Shown: positions 24,128-34,100 of the stretch, in pieces
How the letters are laid out: the number at the start of each line of letters is the position of its first letter
Numbering within the stretch: the stretch's first letter is position 1
Origin: Candidatus Aenigmatarchaeota archaeon
GTDB lineage: Archaea > Aenigmatarchaeota > Aenigmatarchaeia > GW2011-AR5
Reading direction: 5' to 3'
Assembly: GCA_016187335.1 (NCBI GenBank)
Contig: JACPJW010000001.1
Coordinates: 468,170 to 532,169, forward strand
DNA length: 64,000 nucleotides
Made by a program: the position numbers and the translations under genes
The notes under the pieces: generated by a model
The model's input: the letters and a program-made list of their open reading frames with translations, nothing else
Told to the model about the DNA's origin: nothing
The model's database searches: none

Positions 24128-24697
24128 TTACCCTCCGAGGAGCGAAGCAAAATTGAAAACAATCATGGAATAAAACATCACGAAAAATGAAAGCATCAGA
24201 ATGGACACGATGATGTACGATGTCAGCGTATCGACTTTTGCAAGCTCCTTTGTCGACCTGTACAATGACGCGAGGCCTGTGGAGAAAGTCAGCGCAACGA
24301 TGAATGACCCAAGGATGATGCCCACATAAGGAACGAAAAGGAGCAGCGATGTAATGAATAAACCCACCGAAGGCGCCGCCCAGAAAAACGATATGGCAGT
24401 GAGCGATTCATAGTATTTTCCGCGGCCGCCCATTATCCCTGATATCATCTCGTGCACAAGCCCGAGGCCCAGCGAGACGAGAATAACAAGGGCGAAAACC
24501 GCCAGCAGAAAACCTGCAAAAATGCCGGGTGAAAACGCGCCTGCCAGGAACGCTATTTTTGAAACAAGCAGCGAAGCTCCCAGGGAAAAGAAAAACGCGG
24601 AAGTTATCAGCAGCTTCAGCGTCCTGCGAAGGTCGTGCTTCCTGTAGCTGTTCAGTGCTGACGCCGGCTTCCTGACAGCGTCCCAGTAATCTCTCAT
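24128..24697 (-). CDS. Yip1-like multi-pass membrane protein
   Basis: 189 residues. A cytoplasmic N-terminus (MRDYWDAVRKPASALNSYRK) precedes about five helices: LLITSAFFFSLGASLLVS, GIFAGFLLAVFALVILVSLG, ISFFWAAPSVGLFITSLLLF, YVGIILGSFIVALTF and SYIIVSILMLSFFVMFYS. The pattern (short polar head with W/Y, five helices) fits the Yip1 domain, whose archaeal members have no known role. Followed by the 23784 membrane gene, probably cotranscribed. Confidence 0.6.
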   Translation of the reverse strand: MRDYWDAVRKPASALNSYRKHDLRRTLKLLITSAFFFSLGASLLVSKIAFLAGAFSPGIFAGFLLAVFALVILVSLGLGLVHEMISGIMGGRGKYYESLTAISFFWAAPSVGLFITSLLLFVPYVGIILGSFIVALTFSTGLASLYRSTKELAKVDTLTSYIIVSILMLSFFVMFYSMIVFNFASLLGG

Positions 24698-24823
24698 TTT
24701 TAAAACCCTAGGTTTTGAAAAGAAGTGATCTCTTTAGAGGGCACTTCATGGATTATTCTTGTTGACGGCGGTTTTTAAAGGTAAGAATGGCTTAAATAAT
24801 TAGCAGCTTTATTCTGAGCCAAT

Positions 24824-25165
24824 ATGGCAATCTATGTGCCTCGTTTTGTAAAGGAACTCAGATTACTGGAAAGGGGATTTGTTCCTGACACATTTGGCGG
24901 GCGCGATTTCTACAGCCATTTTTCGTACGGACCCATAGAGATTATTGTAGATGAAATTCAAGTGCCCGGCGGCGACGTTGTATGCGACATAATTTACAGG
25001 CACGAAGAGCCCGGTATTCCCGGTATTCGCGAAGAATATCGCGGGAGATTTATCAATGGTATAGCAGACGATGGGGCTGCCAGGAGAGTTGAAGAGAGAA
25101 TAACCAGCATGCCAGTAATAAGACCGCGCGCGGAGGCTACTTATTCACGTCCTTCGGCGTTATGA
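24824..25165 (+). CDS. Small soluble protein, unknown function
   Basis: 113 residues, ATG at 24824 about 28 bases after a TATA-like CTTAAATAA (24791-24799). Mixed alpha/beta: MAIYVPRFVKELRLLERGF, GPIEIIVDEIQVPGGDVVCD, YRGRFINGIADDGAARRVEE. One Cys. No family recognised. It converges on the 25137 gene and the two overlap by 29 bases at the 3' ends. Confidence 0.5.
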   Translation: MAIYVPRFVKELRLLERGFVPDTFGGRDFYSHFSYGPIEIIVDEIQVPGGDVVCDIIYRHEEPGIPGIREEYRGRFINGIADDGAARRVEERITSMPVIRPRAEATYSRPSAL

Positions 25166-25574
25166 CGATGCCGCCCATGCCGCTGGCAGCGAACTGGTGA
25201 AGAACGCCTGCAAGGATGTTGACAATATTCTGCACCTCGTCTATGCGGATTTCTTTTCTTTCAGGGCCAAGAATTTCCACTGCCGAAGGCCCGTAAAGTA
25301 TGACGGCGTTGAGAAGCAGGAACAGCGTCTTGGTGACAAATTTTACCTCTACGAACTGGGAATAGCCTGTCTCCAGCCCCTCTATGGGCTTTTCAACCTG
25401 CTGCACGTCGCTGTAGTTCGTCTCGTAGATGATTGTATCCGGCGTTTTGCTCAGCTTTTCCACGTGCTCTTTGAGGGTCTTGGTAAGGATTTCCTCCTTT
25501 GCGCCAAGCGCCTCTATGAGAAATACTACGTCGTACCAGCCGTCCCTCTTTTTCTTGTCAATGTCTTCTTTCAT
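25137..25574 (-). CDS. Conserved-looking archaeal protein, unknown function
   Basis: 145 residues from the ATG at 25574 (MKEDIDKKKRDGWYDVVFLI). An upstream frame to 25703 exists only because it reads through two hairpins, so I reject it as coding; the true 5' end may have been lost when those sequences inserted. The rest: EEILTKTLKEHVEKLSKT (helix), beta segments TIIYETNYSDV and FVEVKFVTKTLFLLLNAVIL, and the C-terminal GMGGIVITPKDVNK. No motif recognised. Confidence 0.55.
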   Translation of the reverse strand: MKEDIDKKKRDGWYDVVFLIEALGAKEEILTKTLKEHVEKLSKTPDTIIYETNYSDVQQVEKPIEGLETGYSQFVEVKFVTKTLFLLLNAVILYGPSAVEILGPERKEIRIDEVQNIVNILAGVLHQFAASGMGGIVITPKDVNK

Positions 25575-25606
25575 GCGCAACACATCCGCGGCAATCTTTT
25601 TATCCG

Positions 25607-25700
25607 AGAATACGTTGAAAACTGCTGTCTTCAGACAGCAGATGAAACACAACGTATTCTGGATAACATGCACATAAACCCACGACTTTAGTCGTGGGTT
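25607..25700. repeat. Two strong hairpins resembling IS200/IS605 end structures
   Basis: Hairpin 1 (25607-25660): outer arms AGAATACGTTG/CAACGTATTCT and inner arms CTGCTGTCT/AGACAGCAG, all perfect. Hairpin 2 (25677-25700): AACCCACGACT-TT-AGTCGTGGGTT, 11-bp perfect arms. The core CACGACTTTAGTCGTG is of the kind seen in IS200/IS605-family ends and related miniature elements. A partial match is at 43667-43686. No transposase remains nearby. Confidence 0.5.
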
Positions 25701-25714
25701 CATATTAAAGCATG

Positions 25715-25840
25715 TTATTTAGCTTTTTTGCGCTTCAATCTTTTCAGCTTCTCCTTGTATGTTCCCGGATTTCCCTCAAGCTTATAGACCTTGCAATCCT
25801 TCCCTGGCCGATTAAGCGTTCCATTGCTCTCCCTAAATTC
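25715..25840 (-). pseudogene. Open frame without start codon, possible gene remnant
   Basis: Minus-strand frame of 41 codons after a TGA, with coding-like content near its end: RPGKDCKVYKLEGNPGTYK then EKLKRLKRKKAK. No ATG, GTG or TTG near its beginning. It lies in the 305-base gap between 25575 and 25879, next to the IS-like hairpins. It may be the tail of a gene lost with that insertion, or chance. Apart from this and the hairpins, the gap holds only the presumed promoter of the 25880 gene. Confidence 0.2.
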
Positions 25841-25879
25841 TCACATCTTTTTAAACCCTCTACCTTGTTAATTATATTC

Positions 25880-26803
25880 ATGAAAAAGGCGGTTTGGATC
25901 TTCCTCGTGCTGGCTGCGGCAGCGCTTTTCGCTGTTCCTGCCTATGCCGTGTCCATAAGGGACTGGGAAGTGGAAGTATCCTTGGAGCAGGACAGCTCTG
26001 TCTGGACAGCCGTGCTACGGTACAAGGAGAACATAACCAAGAGCGACTACTTTGTCCTCGGGAAAATGACTGACCTGGACGTCATAGCTGACGAGCTTCC
26101 CATAAAATGCACTGTCACCGAACGGGTCGGCACGAGCATTGTCTGCGACAACATCAATGCCAGGAAAATGACCTATAAGTTCAGGCTGCTGCACTCGTCT
26201 GACACTTTCCGCAATCTTAACGTCTTCAGGTACAGGCAGTCCGTGACGCAGATAACCGACAGGTTCTCTTTTCTTGTCAAACTGCCTTTAGGGGCCGCCC
26301 TGGCTGAAAACAGCAGCCTGGAAGGGACTTCTCTCCAGCGCTTTGAGCCTGGCTGGGGTCATGAGGGCTCTGACGGCCGCCGGATTTTCGTGGAATGGGT
26401 TGCCAACGACCCGCCTCTTGGCGAAACGTATGATTTTTCCGTGGTTTACGAAAGCATCTTCCCCCAGGGAGGGCTGCCTTTTTCCCCTCTCGTCGGATTT
26501 TTGCTGATGGCCGCGGCTATAGCTGCCATTATATTATATTCCCGCCGCTCGGATATGCGCGAAATCCTCCCTGTTCTTACGGAAGGCGAAAGGAAGCTTG
26601 TTGAGATATTGCTCAGGGAGAAGAAGGATGTTGACCAGCGCGTTGTTGTCAAGGAGCTGGATTACAGCAAGTCAAAGGTGTCCAGAATAGTCAAGAACCT
26701 CATAGACCGGGGGCTTCTTGAAAAAACGCCGAAGGGCAGGACCAACCTGCTGAGGCTCAAAAAACCCTCTAAAACAGCGGAAAAACACGAAAAATCACAA
26801 TAG
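25880..26803 (+). CDS. Membrane-tethered winged-helix regulator
   Basis: 307 residues from the ATG at 25880 (MKKAVWIFLVLAAAALFA is a clean signal peptide; an in-frame ATG at 25712 would not be). Residues 25-205 form an exported beta-rich domain with two Cys (PIKCTVTERVGTSIVCDN). One membrane helix (SPLVGFLLMAAAIAAIILYS, about 205-225) leads to a cytoplasmic winged helix (EGERKLVEILLREKKDVDQR, VVVKELDYSKSKVSRIVKNL, IDRGLLEKTPKGRTN, MarR-type). This is the layout of archaeal one-component membrane regulators that sense the outside. It stands just upstream of the S-layer gene. Confidence 0.8.
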   Translation: MKKAVWIFLVLAAAALFAVPAYAVSIRDWEVEVSLEQDSSVWTAVLRYKENITKSDYFVLGKMTDLDVIADELPIKCTVTERVGTSIVCDNINARKMTYKFRLLHSSDTFRNLNVFRYRQSVTQITDRFSFLVKLPLGAALAENSSLEGTSLQRFEPGWGHEGSDGRRIFVEWVANDPPLGETYDFSVVYESIFPQGGLPFSPLVGFLLMAAAIAAIILYSRRSDMREILPVLTEGERKLVEILLREKKDVDQRVVVKELDYSKSKVSRIVKNLIDRGLLEKTPKGRTNLLRLKKPSKTAEKHEKSQ

Positions 26804-26952
26804 AAAATTTACAGAAAAAATAAAGCTTTATTTTTGTTAAAAAGAAAAAATATGGCGATTGAAACTTTTATAGAGTTGTTTCTTTGTGAATAAACTTTTT
26901 CTATCCAATATGAAATTGTGGTTAAGAGATAGTGAAACTGTTTCAAGTCAGT

Positions 26953-27175
26953 CTTATATATATAGCAGGTTCATAGATAGAGTATCAATACATCGCATAG
27001 CGGAGCAGATATCTCTATCCGTATCTACCTGATTTCTGCTCCTCTTATGCTCAAACCGTAAGGTTTGGCCAAACCGAACTGTCAGGCAAATATAAGACAT
27101 TGAAGGCGTTGGCATGCAGCGCCTGAAAGCCTTGTTTGCCTGGCTTGTACCAATTCAGGAAGGAGGTTGCAAATA
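26953..27175 (+). promoter_or_regulatory. S-layer promoter and structured mRNA leader
   Basis: A TATA box CTTATATATATA (26953-26964) should start transcription near 26988. The roughly 190-base leader has two hairpins: arms GCATA + GGAGCAGA with TCTGCTCC + TATGC (26995-27050), and CAGGCAAA/TTTGCCTG (27083-27142) with inner AGGCG/CGCCT; between them is the palindrome GGTTTGGCCAAACC. A strong Shine-Dalgarno GGAGGT (27162-27167) stands 8 bases before the ATG. Long structured leaders are typical of abundant S-layer mRNAs. The first part of the 26804-27175 gap is AT-rich with no gene. Confidence 0.65.
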
Positions 27176-29884
27176 ATGCAACTCAAAAAAATCGCTGCAG
27201 GTTCTTTGGGCCTTTTAATGGTAGGTTCATCGCTGGCCTTTGCAGCCTTGCAAGATCTCCCGGCGCCATTCGTCGGTTCTTCCGGCGTACAGAGCCTGAT
27301 AGTAGTGGGTTCTGCCGCAGCTCCAAGTGACGTTGTCGGTGCAATAGACATCGCAGCCCGCTGGGGAGGGGAAGTGACCACGGAAGTCTCGGTGCCAGGA
27401 GCAGCAGGCGTGCCAACAGTTAGTGGCGAGGGCAAGGCGCTATGGACAGACACTACAAAGGTCTTCCTGCAGGACAATCTAGGAAAAACTGGTCTAAGAA
27501 CTACCCTGACAAAGGACGACTTGCCGACAATCTTGGCAAGAAGCTCTTTTGACGATGCAGATGGAACGCACAAGTATAACCAGTTCATTGACCTGACACC
27601 TGTCGGAACAGCTGCGAACTACAGGATGGATTACGACAAGCCTGGTTCCAGCTCTTCAGCCGACCCGACATACAACTTCGGGCGATTCACGACATCACCA
27701 TCAGACACGGAATATCTGTACCGAACAAGAATCGTCTTTGACGTCGGGGTCAACGGCTCCAAGGCAGTTGGCAAGATAATGAACATCTTCGGAGGCAAGT
27801 ACACCATCGACTCCACTACAACAGCAAACTTTGCCGGCACGACATCTGACAAGGTCGTCTTGCTGGGAAGTTCTGATACCAAGACACTGTCTGGTGGTCA
27901 GACAATAACAACTACCATCAGCGGCAAGGAATATACAATAAAACTGCTCGGCGTAACAAGCACTCCCGCAGCTTCAATTCAGGTAGGAGACACAACCGAG
28001 ACGGTCACCAAACAGGCAACATCCACAAAATTCGGCGACCTGAAGATCTACGTTGACGACGCAGCTCAGTTGTCCACGACGGACCAGACGCAGAACTTTG
28101 CTACTCTGCTGATAGGTGCTGACAGAATCACACTGCAGCATGGGGCAAAGGTCAAGAAAGGTACGTCTGACGACCCTGTCGACGGAACGTATGTCAACCT
28201 GACGGTAAGCAGCAGCTTGCTTAGCCAGATAACAGTATGGGCAGGCGGTTCATCCTCAACAGCCGATTACATCGCGCTTGGTGGGGAGACCTACATGTCG
28301 CCCATCTGGAAGAACTTTGGCATAGGGTTCCCATCCACGTCACCGTCTGTTGGCGGCAGCCTGGACGACAAGGTTGACATCAGAAACTCTGGTGACAACA
28401 ACATGCAGGTTGCGTTCACGGACTTCAACGGCAACTCAGGAACCGTGAACTGGGCTTACAAGGCAACAAGCGCTGGCACAACACTGAGCATTGCAGACAG
28501 CAGCGGTAACGTAATCCACGTCGCTGAAAACGAGTCAGTAGCACGAGACGAATACATCGTCCTGGATGCAGGCGGCTTCCCTCACATGTTCAAGGTGTCC
28601 GGAGTGACCCTTGACGGAAGCACTTCGGCGTCCATAGACCTTCAGGATGTGTTCTCGGGCTCCACGACAAAGGTCACGACAGGAAACGACAACCGCGAAG
28701 GATTCGTAATTGACGGGCAAACGTACAACTTCGTGAACCTGACAAGTACGACATTCGCTGTCACATGGGGCACTTCAGCAGGCCTGGGAACATCCACGAC
28801 ATCAAGCGGTATCGTGGGTACATACCTGACAGTATTCCCGACGCTGAAGACAAAGAACGGCGCCAGAGTAGCTTTGACAAAGCCGTCACAGAGGGTCTAC
28901 TACGCAAACCAGAACACCACCATACAACTGCCAACGGGTGCAATACTCCTGACAAACGCAAACGCTACAGTCCTCAACATAACAGCCGCATCACAGGAGG
29001 ACGGAACTGCATCAGCTTGTGCGTCATCCCCTTGCGTGCTGAACTTTGACGAGACCGCTGCAACAAACACGACATTCACGCTAGGCAGAACAACGGCAGG
29101 CGGTGTTACTTACAACATCGTCCGTGACGTTGCAAACTCGGCCTTCAACATATCCATTGCAGACGGCGCTCAGTTAAACCAGCCTGCAATCATTGTCTGG
29201 GAAGAAAAAGATGACAACGGAAACCAGGCAGGCGTGATAGTTCAGTCACAGACAGGCGCATCCGGAAGCAACAACCTTGCAGGCGCAGGAACACCAAACT
29301 TCACTGCATCAGTAAGCGCGGGAGCGCAGTCATGGGGAAGCAACTCGAACAAAGCGTCCAATGCAGACTACTGGGGTACAGTATCAACGCGTGATACAAG
29401 CACATCCGCGCAGCCGACTGTGACGCTCTGGTATCCAGACACACAGCGCTATGCGAATGTCTTCGTATTGGCGAAGGGTGCCACAGTGTCTTCAAGCGGA
29501 GTTTCAGGCACTGTCAAATCAGCCGTGCCGATAAAGACACCGCTTGGTAAGCTGGACTCTGAGGTAACATCAGCTGACAAGTCAACAAAGAACCTAGTCC
29601 TCGTAGGTGGTCCTGTTGTCAACACACTTGTCGCGGAATTAGCAGCCGCAGGCAAGTCAAGAGACACCGCATGGTACCGCACACAGGGCGCAGGAACGGC
29701 GTTGATAGACTATGTAAGCGACGCATTTACCGCCGGCAAGGTGGCACTGGTCGTTGCAGGTCATTCAGCTGCTGACACGAGAACAGCTGCTTCATGGGTG
29801 CAGAACTTCGACGCGCACGCCAGCGATCTGAAGGGCATGAGAGTTGTCCTGAAGAACGGCGTGCTGCAGACATCCGCAGCCTAA
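27176..29884 (+). CDS. S-layer protein
   Basis: 902 residues from the ATG at 27176, fixed by the GGAGGT site. Signal peptide MQLKKIAAGSLGLLMVGSSL-AFA. N-terminal S-layer domain (LPAPFVGSSGVQSLIVVGSA then DVVGAIDIAARWGGEV); a long Thr/Ser/Gly-rich beta region with few Lys/Arg and two Cys only near residue 620; C-terminal S-layer domain (KNLVLVGGPVVNTLVAEL and VALVVAGHSAADTRTAASWV). It should form the outer protein coat by lattice assembly. No C-terminal membrane helix, so attachment is by the N- and C-terminal domains or partner proteins. Confidence 0.92.
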   Translation: MQLKKIAAGSLGLLMVGSSLAFAALQDLPAPFVGSSGVQSLIVVGSAAAPSDVVGAIDIAARWGGEVTTEVSVPGAAGVPTVSGEGKALWTDTTKVFLQDNLGKTGLRTTLTKDDLPTILARSSFDDADGTHKYNQFIDLTPVGTAANYRMDYDKPGSSSSADPTYNFGRFTTSPSDTEYLYRTRIVFDVGVNGSKAVGKIMNIFGGKYTIDSTTTANFAGTTSDKVVLLGSSDTKTLSGGQTITTTISGKEYTIKLLGVTSTPAASIQVGDTTETVTKQATSTKFGDLKIYVDDAAQLSTTDQTQNFATLLIGADRITLQHGAKVKKGTSDDPVDGTYVNLTVSSSLLSQITVWAGGSSSTADYIALGGETYMSPIWKNFGIGFPSTSPSVGGSLDDKVDIRNSGDNNMQVAFTDFNGNSGTVNWAYKATSAGTTLSIADSSGNVIHVAENESVARDEYIVLDAGGFPHMFKVSGVTLDGSTSASIDLQDVFSGSTTKVTTGNDNREGFVIDGQTYNFVNLTSTTFAVTWGTSAGLGTSTTSSGIVGTYLTVFPTLKTKNGARVALTKPSQRVYYANQNTTIQLPTGAILLTNANATVLNITAASQEDGTASACASSPCVLNFDETAATNTTFTLGRTTAGGVTYNIVRDVANSAFNISIADGAQLNQPAIIVWEEKDDNGNQAGVIVQSQTGASGSNNLAGAGTPNFTASVSAGAQSWGSNSNKASNADYWGTVSTRDTSTSAQPTVTLWYPDTQRYANVFVLAKGATVSSSGVSGTVKSAVPIKTPLGKLDSEVTSADKSTKNLVLVGGPVVNTLVAELAAAGKSRDTAWYRTQGAGTALIDYVSDAFTAGKVALVVAGHSAADTRTAASWVQNFDAHASDLKGMRVVLKNGVLQTSAA

Positions 29885-30011
29885 GTAGAAAACCGCTGAT
29901 TTAAACCGTTTTTTCTTTTTTCTTTTTCTTTCATTTTGCAAGAACTAGAGGGGAGAATGTTCTCTAAAGATTTTGCTAAAAATTCCTTTCTAAGAAAATT
30001 GCAGGAACAGA

Positions 30012-30410
30012 TCAGTCTTTATACAAAGTAGACGGGAACAGTCCCGGTAAAATTATATCCCAAAAAGAGAGACCGCCTTCGGGTTGAGGATTGTCTGAAA
30101 GTAATTTCACCCCAACTTGAATGCCGTGGGACTGTGTAATTTTGTCTGCCAATGCCGCCATTTTTGGAAGCTCGTCTTTTCCATGGACTTCCAGAAGGCA
30201 CCCGCTGTCATATAATGGCCAGGACTGGCCTTCGGGGCATAAAGTTCCTACATACAAAGGCTTTTGCCTTCTAGGTAATCCTAAAAAGCCTCTGGTAGGT
30301 TCCCGTGGTTTTAGGATTCCGATACGGCCTGATTCTGCATAACCCCAATCTGTAATCTGATAGCCTGCACTTCTAATATCAGTTTCCAGAGCGCGTCTTG
30401 CAACAACCAT
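30012..30410 (-). CDS. Small soluble protein, unknown function
   Basis: 132 residues, with a TATA-like TTAATTTATAAG about 25 bases before its ATG. Mixed alpha/beta: DIRSAGYQITDWGYAESGR, GTLCPEGQSWPLYDSGCLLEV (two Cys), LPKMAALADKITQSHGIQVG. No family recognised. In size and style it resembles the proteins at 24824 and 55344, each a single gene with its own promoter. It converges on nothing close; the S-layer gene ends 127 bases away. Confidence 0.5.
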   Translation of the reverse strand: MVVARRALETDIRSAGYQITDWGYAESGRIGILKPREPTRGFLGLPRRQKPLYVGTLCPEGQSWPLYDSGCLLEVHGKDELPKMAALADKITQSHGIQVGVKLLSDNPQPEGGLSFWDIILPGLFPSTLYKD

Positions 30411-30522
30411 TTTCTCACTTGCTTATAAATTAAGCACGCTAACTTTTAAAAATCAATTTTTCCTTTTCCAGAAAGTCTGATGAAAAAATAGATATATCTT
30501 TTCACGTTTTCATCTTAGCAAA

Positions 30523-31062
30523 TTATTTCTTAACCGCCCTCAGCTTGAAGTAAACTGCTTCCGCGCCGCCGACCCAGTAGCACCAGAGCCGCTCGAAGCT
30601 CATCGGGAACCTGTTGGCAAGCCATTCTATGGGCATAAGAAAGAAATGCCACCTTGTCCTTGATTTATTGTGTGGATATTCCCTGCCTTCCACAAGGATC
30701 CTTGTTTCAATTGGTTCAAAAGTAAAGCCGTATTCCTCCGGCTTGTGCGAGCGGAACGTGAAGTAAGAGCCGCCGCGCCTGTGCTGCAGGTGCGTCCATG
30801 CCTGGTGAGAGGAGAAGTGCGGCATCCATACCTCGACAACAGCGCCGTTCCTGCATACCCTGTGGACCTCTTTCATCGCGTTGAAAGCGTCAACGTGCTC
30901 AAGGATTGAGCGCATGTAGACCTTTGTGAAAGTATTGTCCTTGAACGGTATGCCATGGTTGATGTCGCATATAACGTCGGCATCGCTGCTTTTGTCTACG
31001 TCAATACCCAGTGCGTTGCCCTTTCTGGTGCCGCAGCCCACCTCAAGCGTTTGGAATTTCAT
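30523..31062 (-). CDS. SAM-dependent methyltransferase, class I
   Basis: 179 residues from the second of two adjacent ATGs (31062). Motif I is LEVGCGTRKGNALGIDV, then the acidic loop (DADVICDINHG), motif IV-like FTKVYMRSILEHV and KEVHRVCRNGAVVEVWMPH, typical of type 11 methyltransferases. The C-terminal part (GGSYFTFRSHKPEEYGFTFE, SRTRWHFFLMPIEWLANRF) is aromatic and may bind a lipid-linked or sugar substrate. Short for the fold but complete. Target unknown; neighbours suggest surface glycan or lipid. Confidence 0.8.
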   Translation of the reverse strand: MKFQTLEVGCGTRKGNALGIDVDKSSDADVICDINHGIPFKDNTFTKVYMRSILEHVDAFNAMKEVHRVCRNGAVVEVWMPHFSSHQAWTHLQHRRGGSYFTFRSHKPEEYGFTFEPIETRILVEGREYPHNKSRTRWHFFLMPIEWLANRFPMSFERLWCYWVGGAEAVYFKLRAVKK

Positions 31063-31108
31063 CAATTATCTTCTGAACCAAGATTTTTAAAGCGGATTCA
31101 TTCTTGCT

Positions 31109-34100
31109 CTATTTTCTTAGCAGTTTTGTTTTGCGCGAATAAAGGAAAGCGCCGCCGACAACGACAGCAGCGGCTGCAAAAACAATGGTAAAATCTGCTA
31201 TATTATAAGGTTTTGCAGTGACCTGCCCTGTGGGCGCTGTTTGATTGGCAGTTTTATTTTCGTTTTCCTGGTGCGGTGCAGCGGAGGCATTCACTGTTTG
31301 ATTGACAGCTGTACTGGTTGTGTTCAGGGTTTGTCCTGCCGTATTGTTTCTGGATGTGTTTGTCGCCGCAGGCGGCGGGCTGCCGCTGCTGCTTGATGAC
31401 GATGATGAGGAAGACGATGACGAAGATGAAGGCTGCGAAGGCGGCGTGTAGGTGAAAGTCACGTTCGTCTGGTTTACGTTGCTGGATGTGTCGTTCGCAT
31501 AAAGAACAAGCGTGTTGCTGCCTGACGAAGCCGTTATCGTTGTGTTTGCGCAGCTGTCCAAAGTTGTGTTGGAGCCCGAATTCAGCCTGTACCAGCATTT
31601 GTCAACAGCAGCATTGTCGCTGACCGTGTATGTTAACGATACGTTAGATGACGAATAAGTCGTTGCAGCCGGCAATGTCATTGTCAAAGAAGGCGCTGCC
31701 GTGTCGTTCCCGCCGGCGCCGCCCGAGAACGACGGCAGAAAGAGAGTAGAGCTGTTGGCTGACAAATTGTAGCACGGCTTGTTGGTAACGTTGGCGTTGC
31801 AGGCGTTTGATATTCTTGTCGTTGTGACATTGATGCTCGTGCCGTTCAGGTAGAAATAAAGCGCGTAAGCGCGCGGGAAAGTTATTTTTGCCGTGAAGTT
31901 ATCTGCTGGCAGCATGTCATTAAGGTCAACCCATACGTAGCTGTCCAATGCGCCACCAGAGTTGATGAACGCCCTTGATATATTCTGCTCTGATGTTATG
32001 TTTTTTGTCATGTTTATTGCCGCAGAAGAATTGAGATTTCCTACAATGAAATCAGAGGTTTCTACCAGAATATTTGATATGTTGAACCGCAAGGTATAGT
32101 TATCAAATGAGGTGAGATTGTCGCTGTCAGCAAGTCCGCCTGTTGAATTGAGGAGCAGCAGCGTTATGTTCAGTCCTGACAAGCTTTGGTTAAGGCTCTT
32201 TATCACGGAAGTTATGTTTCTTGTCACGTTAACGAAGACCCACCGCGCTTCCGTTGAATTCATATTGCCGAAGGAATCTGTGGCATTGACCCTGAAAGTA
32301 TAGTTTCCTTCAGCCAGCTTTGTTTTCACCTTGAACCAGCTCAGCCCCGAGCCGTTCATTGATTCATTCACACCGTTCCATTCCAAGAATATTGAAGAAG
32401 GCACGTCGCTTGTCGTGACATTTACAGTAAAGGAATTGCTTGTGTTCAGGAAAAAATTAACTGGATTTTCAAAGGACATCTCCACGAATGCTACGTCGAC
32501 GGTCACTGTTCGCGTGAGGTTCGTGGCATTTATATTGCCTGCCTTGTCGGTCATCTGGATTTCTATTTTGTAAATGCCATCCGAAGGCACTCCCGTGCAG
32601 TACGTAGATGTGCAGGATCCATTCCATGTTTTAAGAATTGACAATGTGTTCTTCACTGTCTGGAAAGTCTTCACCCTGCTGCCGTTCTGCGCAAGAATGT
32701 ACGTCGTGCTGAAATTGACAACTTCGTTAGCAGTCACATTGAAGCTTATTTCATCATAAAAGCCGTCGTTGTTCGGCGAGAAAATATTTCCCCTTGCGCC
32801 GCTGAAGCTGACATTAGCCTGCGGCACTGTCATGTCAAAAGTTACATTTTTTTCAGTGAACGCGCTGTTTGACGCGGAATCGTTCACGTATATTTTGTAT
32901 GAATGAAAGCCTTCCGAAGAGGACTTGTTGATGAAGCAGTTAGCAGCAGAAGAGTTCATCGTCTCATTTGTTCCGTCCCATTCTAAAAAGCACCGGAACG
33001 GATTCGTTTCGTTCACTGTAACGTTAACAAAAGTGTAGTTTCTGTTCAAGAAGCGTCCGTTGTCATCGCTTATGTTTGTTATCGCAGGAAATATAGTGTC
33101 CACAAAGAACCTGATGGAGGAAAACGATGATAATCCGTTGTCATCGATACAGGTCACGTTTACTTCATTAGAACCTTCAGGCAATACCTCATTAATGAAT
33201 CCATAAGCCGAATCGAAATTATACGTGAAATTTATTTTCAGGTTGTTCATATTGTACGTGCATTCCTGGGATGTCTGTACCCTCCTGTTGAGCAATACTT
33301 TATGTATTATGAGACTGGATTCGTTAAGATAAGTCCCGTTAGTTATGTTCGTTATATTTATTTTCGTCGCGGCGTTTGCCAGTTGATTTAGTATTTTATT
33401 ATTCGATGTTACCGAGTAGCTGAGTGTCTGGTTCGGAATTATTTTCAAGATCCATAAGCCGGTCCCGCCGGAAAGGGAAAAATTAAGCCGCGTCCTGTTT
33501 TCCGGCAATACAGAAACTAACGACGAATAATTGTAGAGCAAGGCGTTCACCGTCGCATTTCCAGTCCAGTCAATGCTGATTTCTATCGTCGTGTTCGTTA
33601 CATTCAGTTCATGATACGTTGTTTCATTGATTGAAGCGCTGAAGAGAAAGAGCTGGCCTGAAAGAGCAATGCTTGATGCCAAGGCGTATTTCTGCGTCCC
33701 GTTGACGTAAGTGCCATTCACAACCAGCTTCCAGTATCCTGATGACGGATTGGAAAAAATTATCTTTTCGTCCGTGTTGTTTATTGATAGCGAAGCGTTT
33801 CGCTGCGTGCCGGAGGGATCATAGAGCAGCAAATCCAGGTTGTTGTGCTCGCTGTAATTCTCCGGCCAGTAGAGGGTCGCGCGAAGCTCGCTGCTGCCGT
33901 CAGGCACGAAAATATTGTGCGCGCGGGAATAGTTGCCGATGATTGCTGACACGGTATAATTTATCTCACCGAGCAGCCGTGAGACATTTACAACGCCCGC
34001 CCCGTAGCTGTTGTTCTTCTCACGCCCGTCCGCCGTGTTCATCAGCAGTGCCTTGAACTCAGCCGGCGTAAGGTTGCCTCTCGCCTGCAATGCGAGCGCG

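Noticed and set aside
25575-25703. N-terminal extension of the 25137 protein (MNPRLKSWVYVHVIQNTL...)
   Set aside because: The DNA is two perfect inverted repeats, so the frame is a by-product of the hairpins.
31400-31440. Short tandem repeat that could be mistaken for a repeat array
   Set aside because: It is the coding DNA for the Ser run in the protease stalk (mixed serine codons); no spacers, so not CRISPR.
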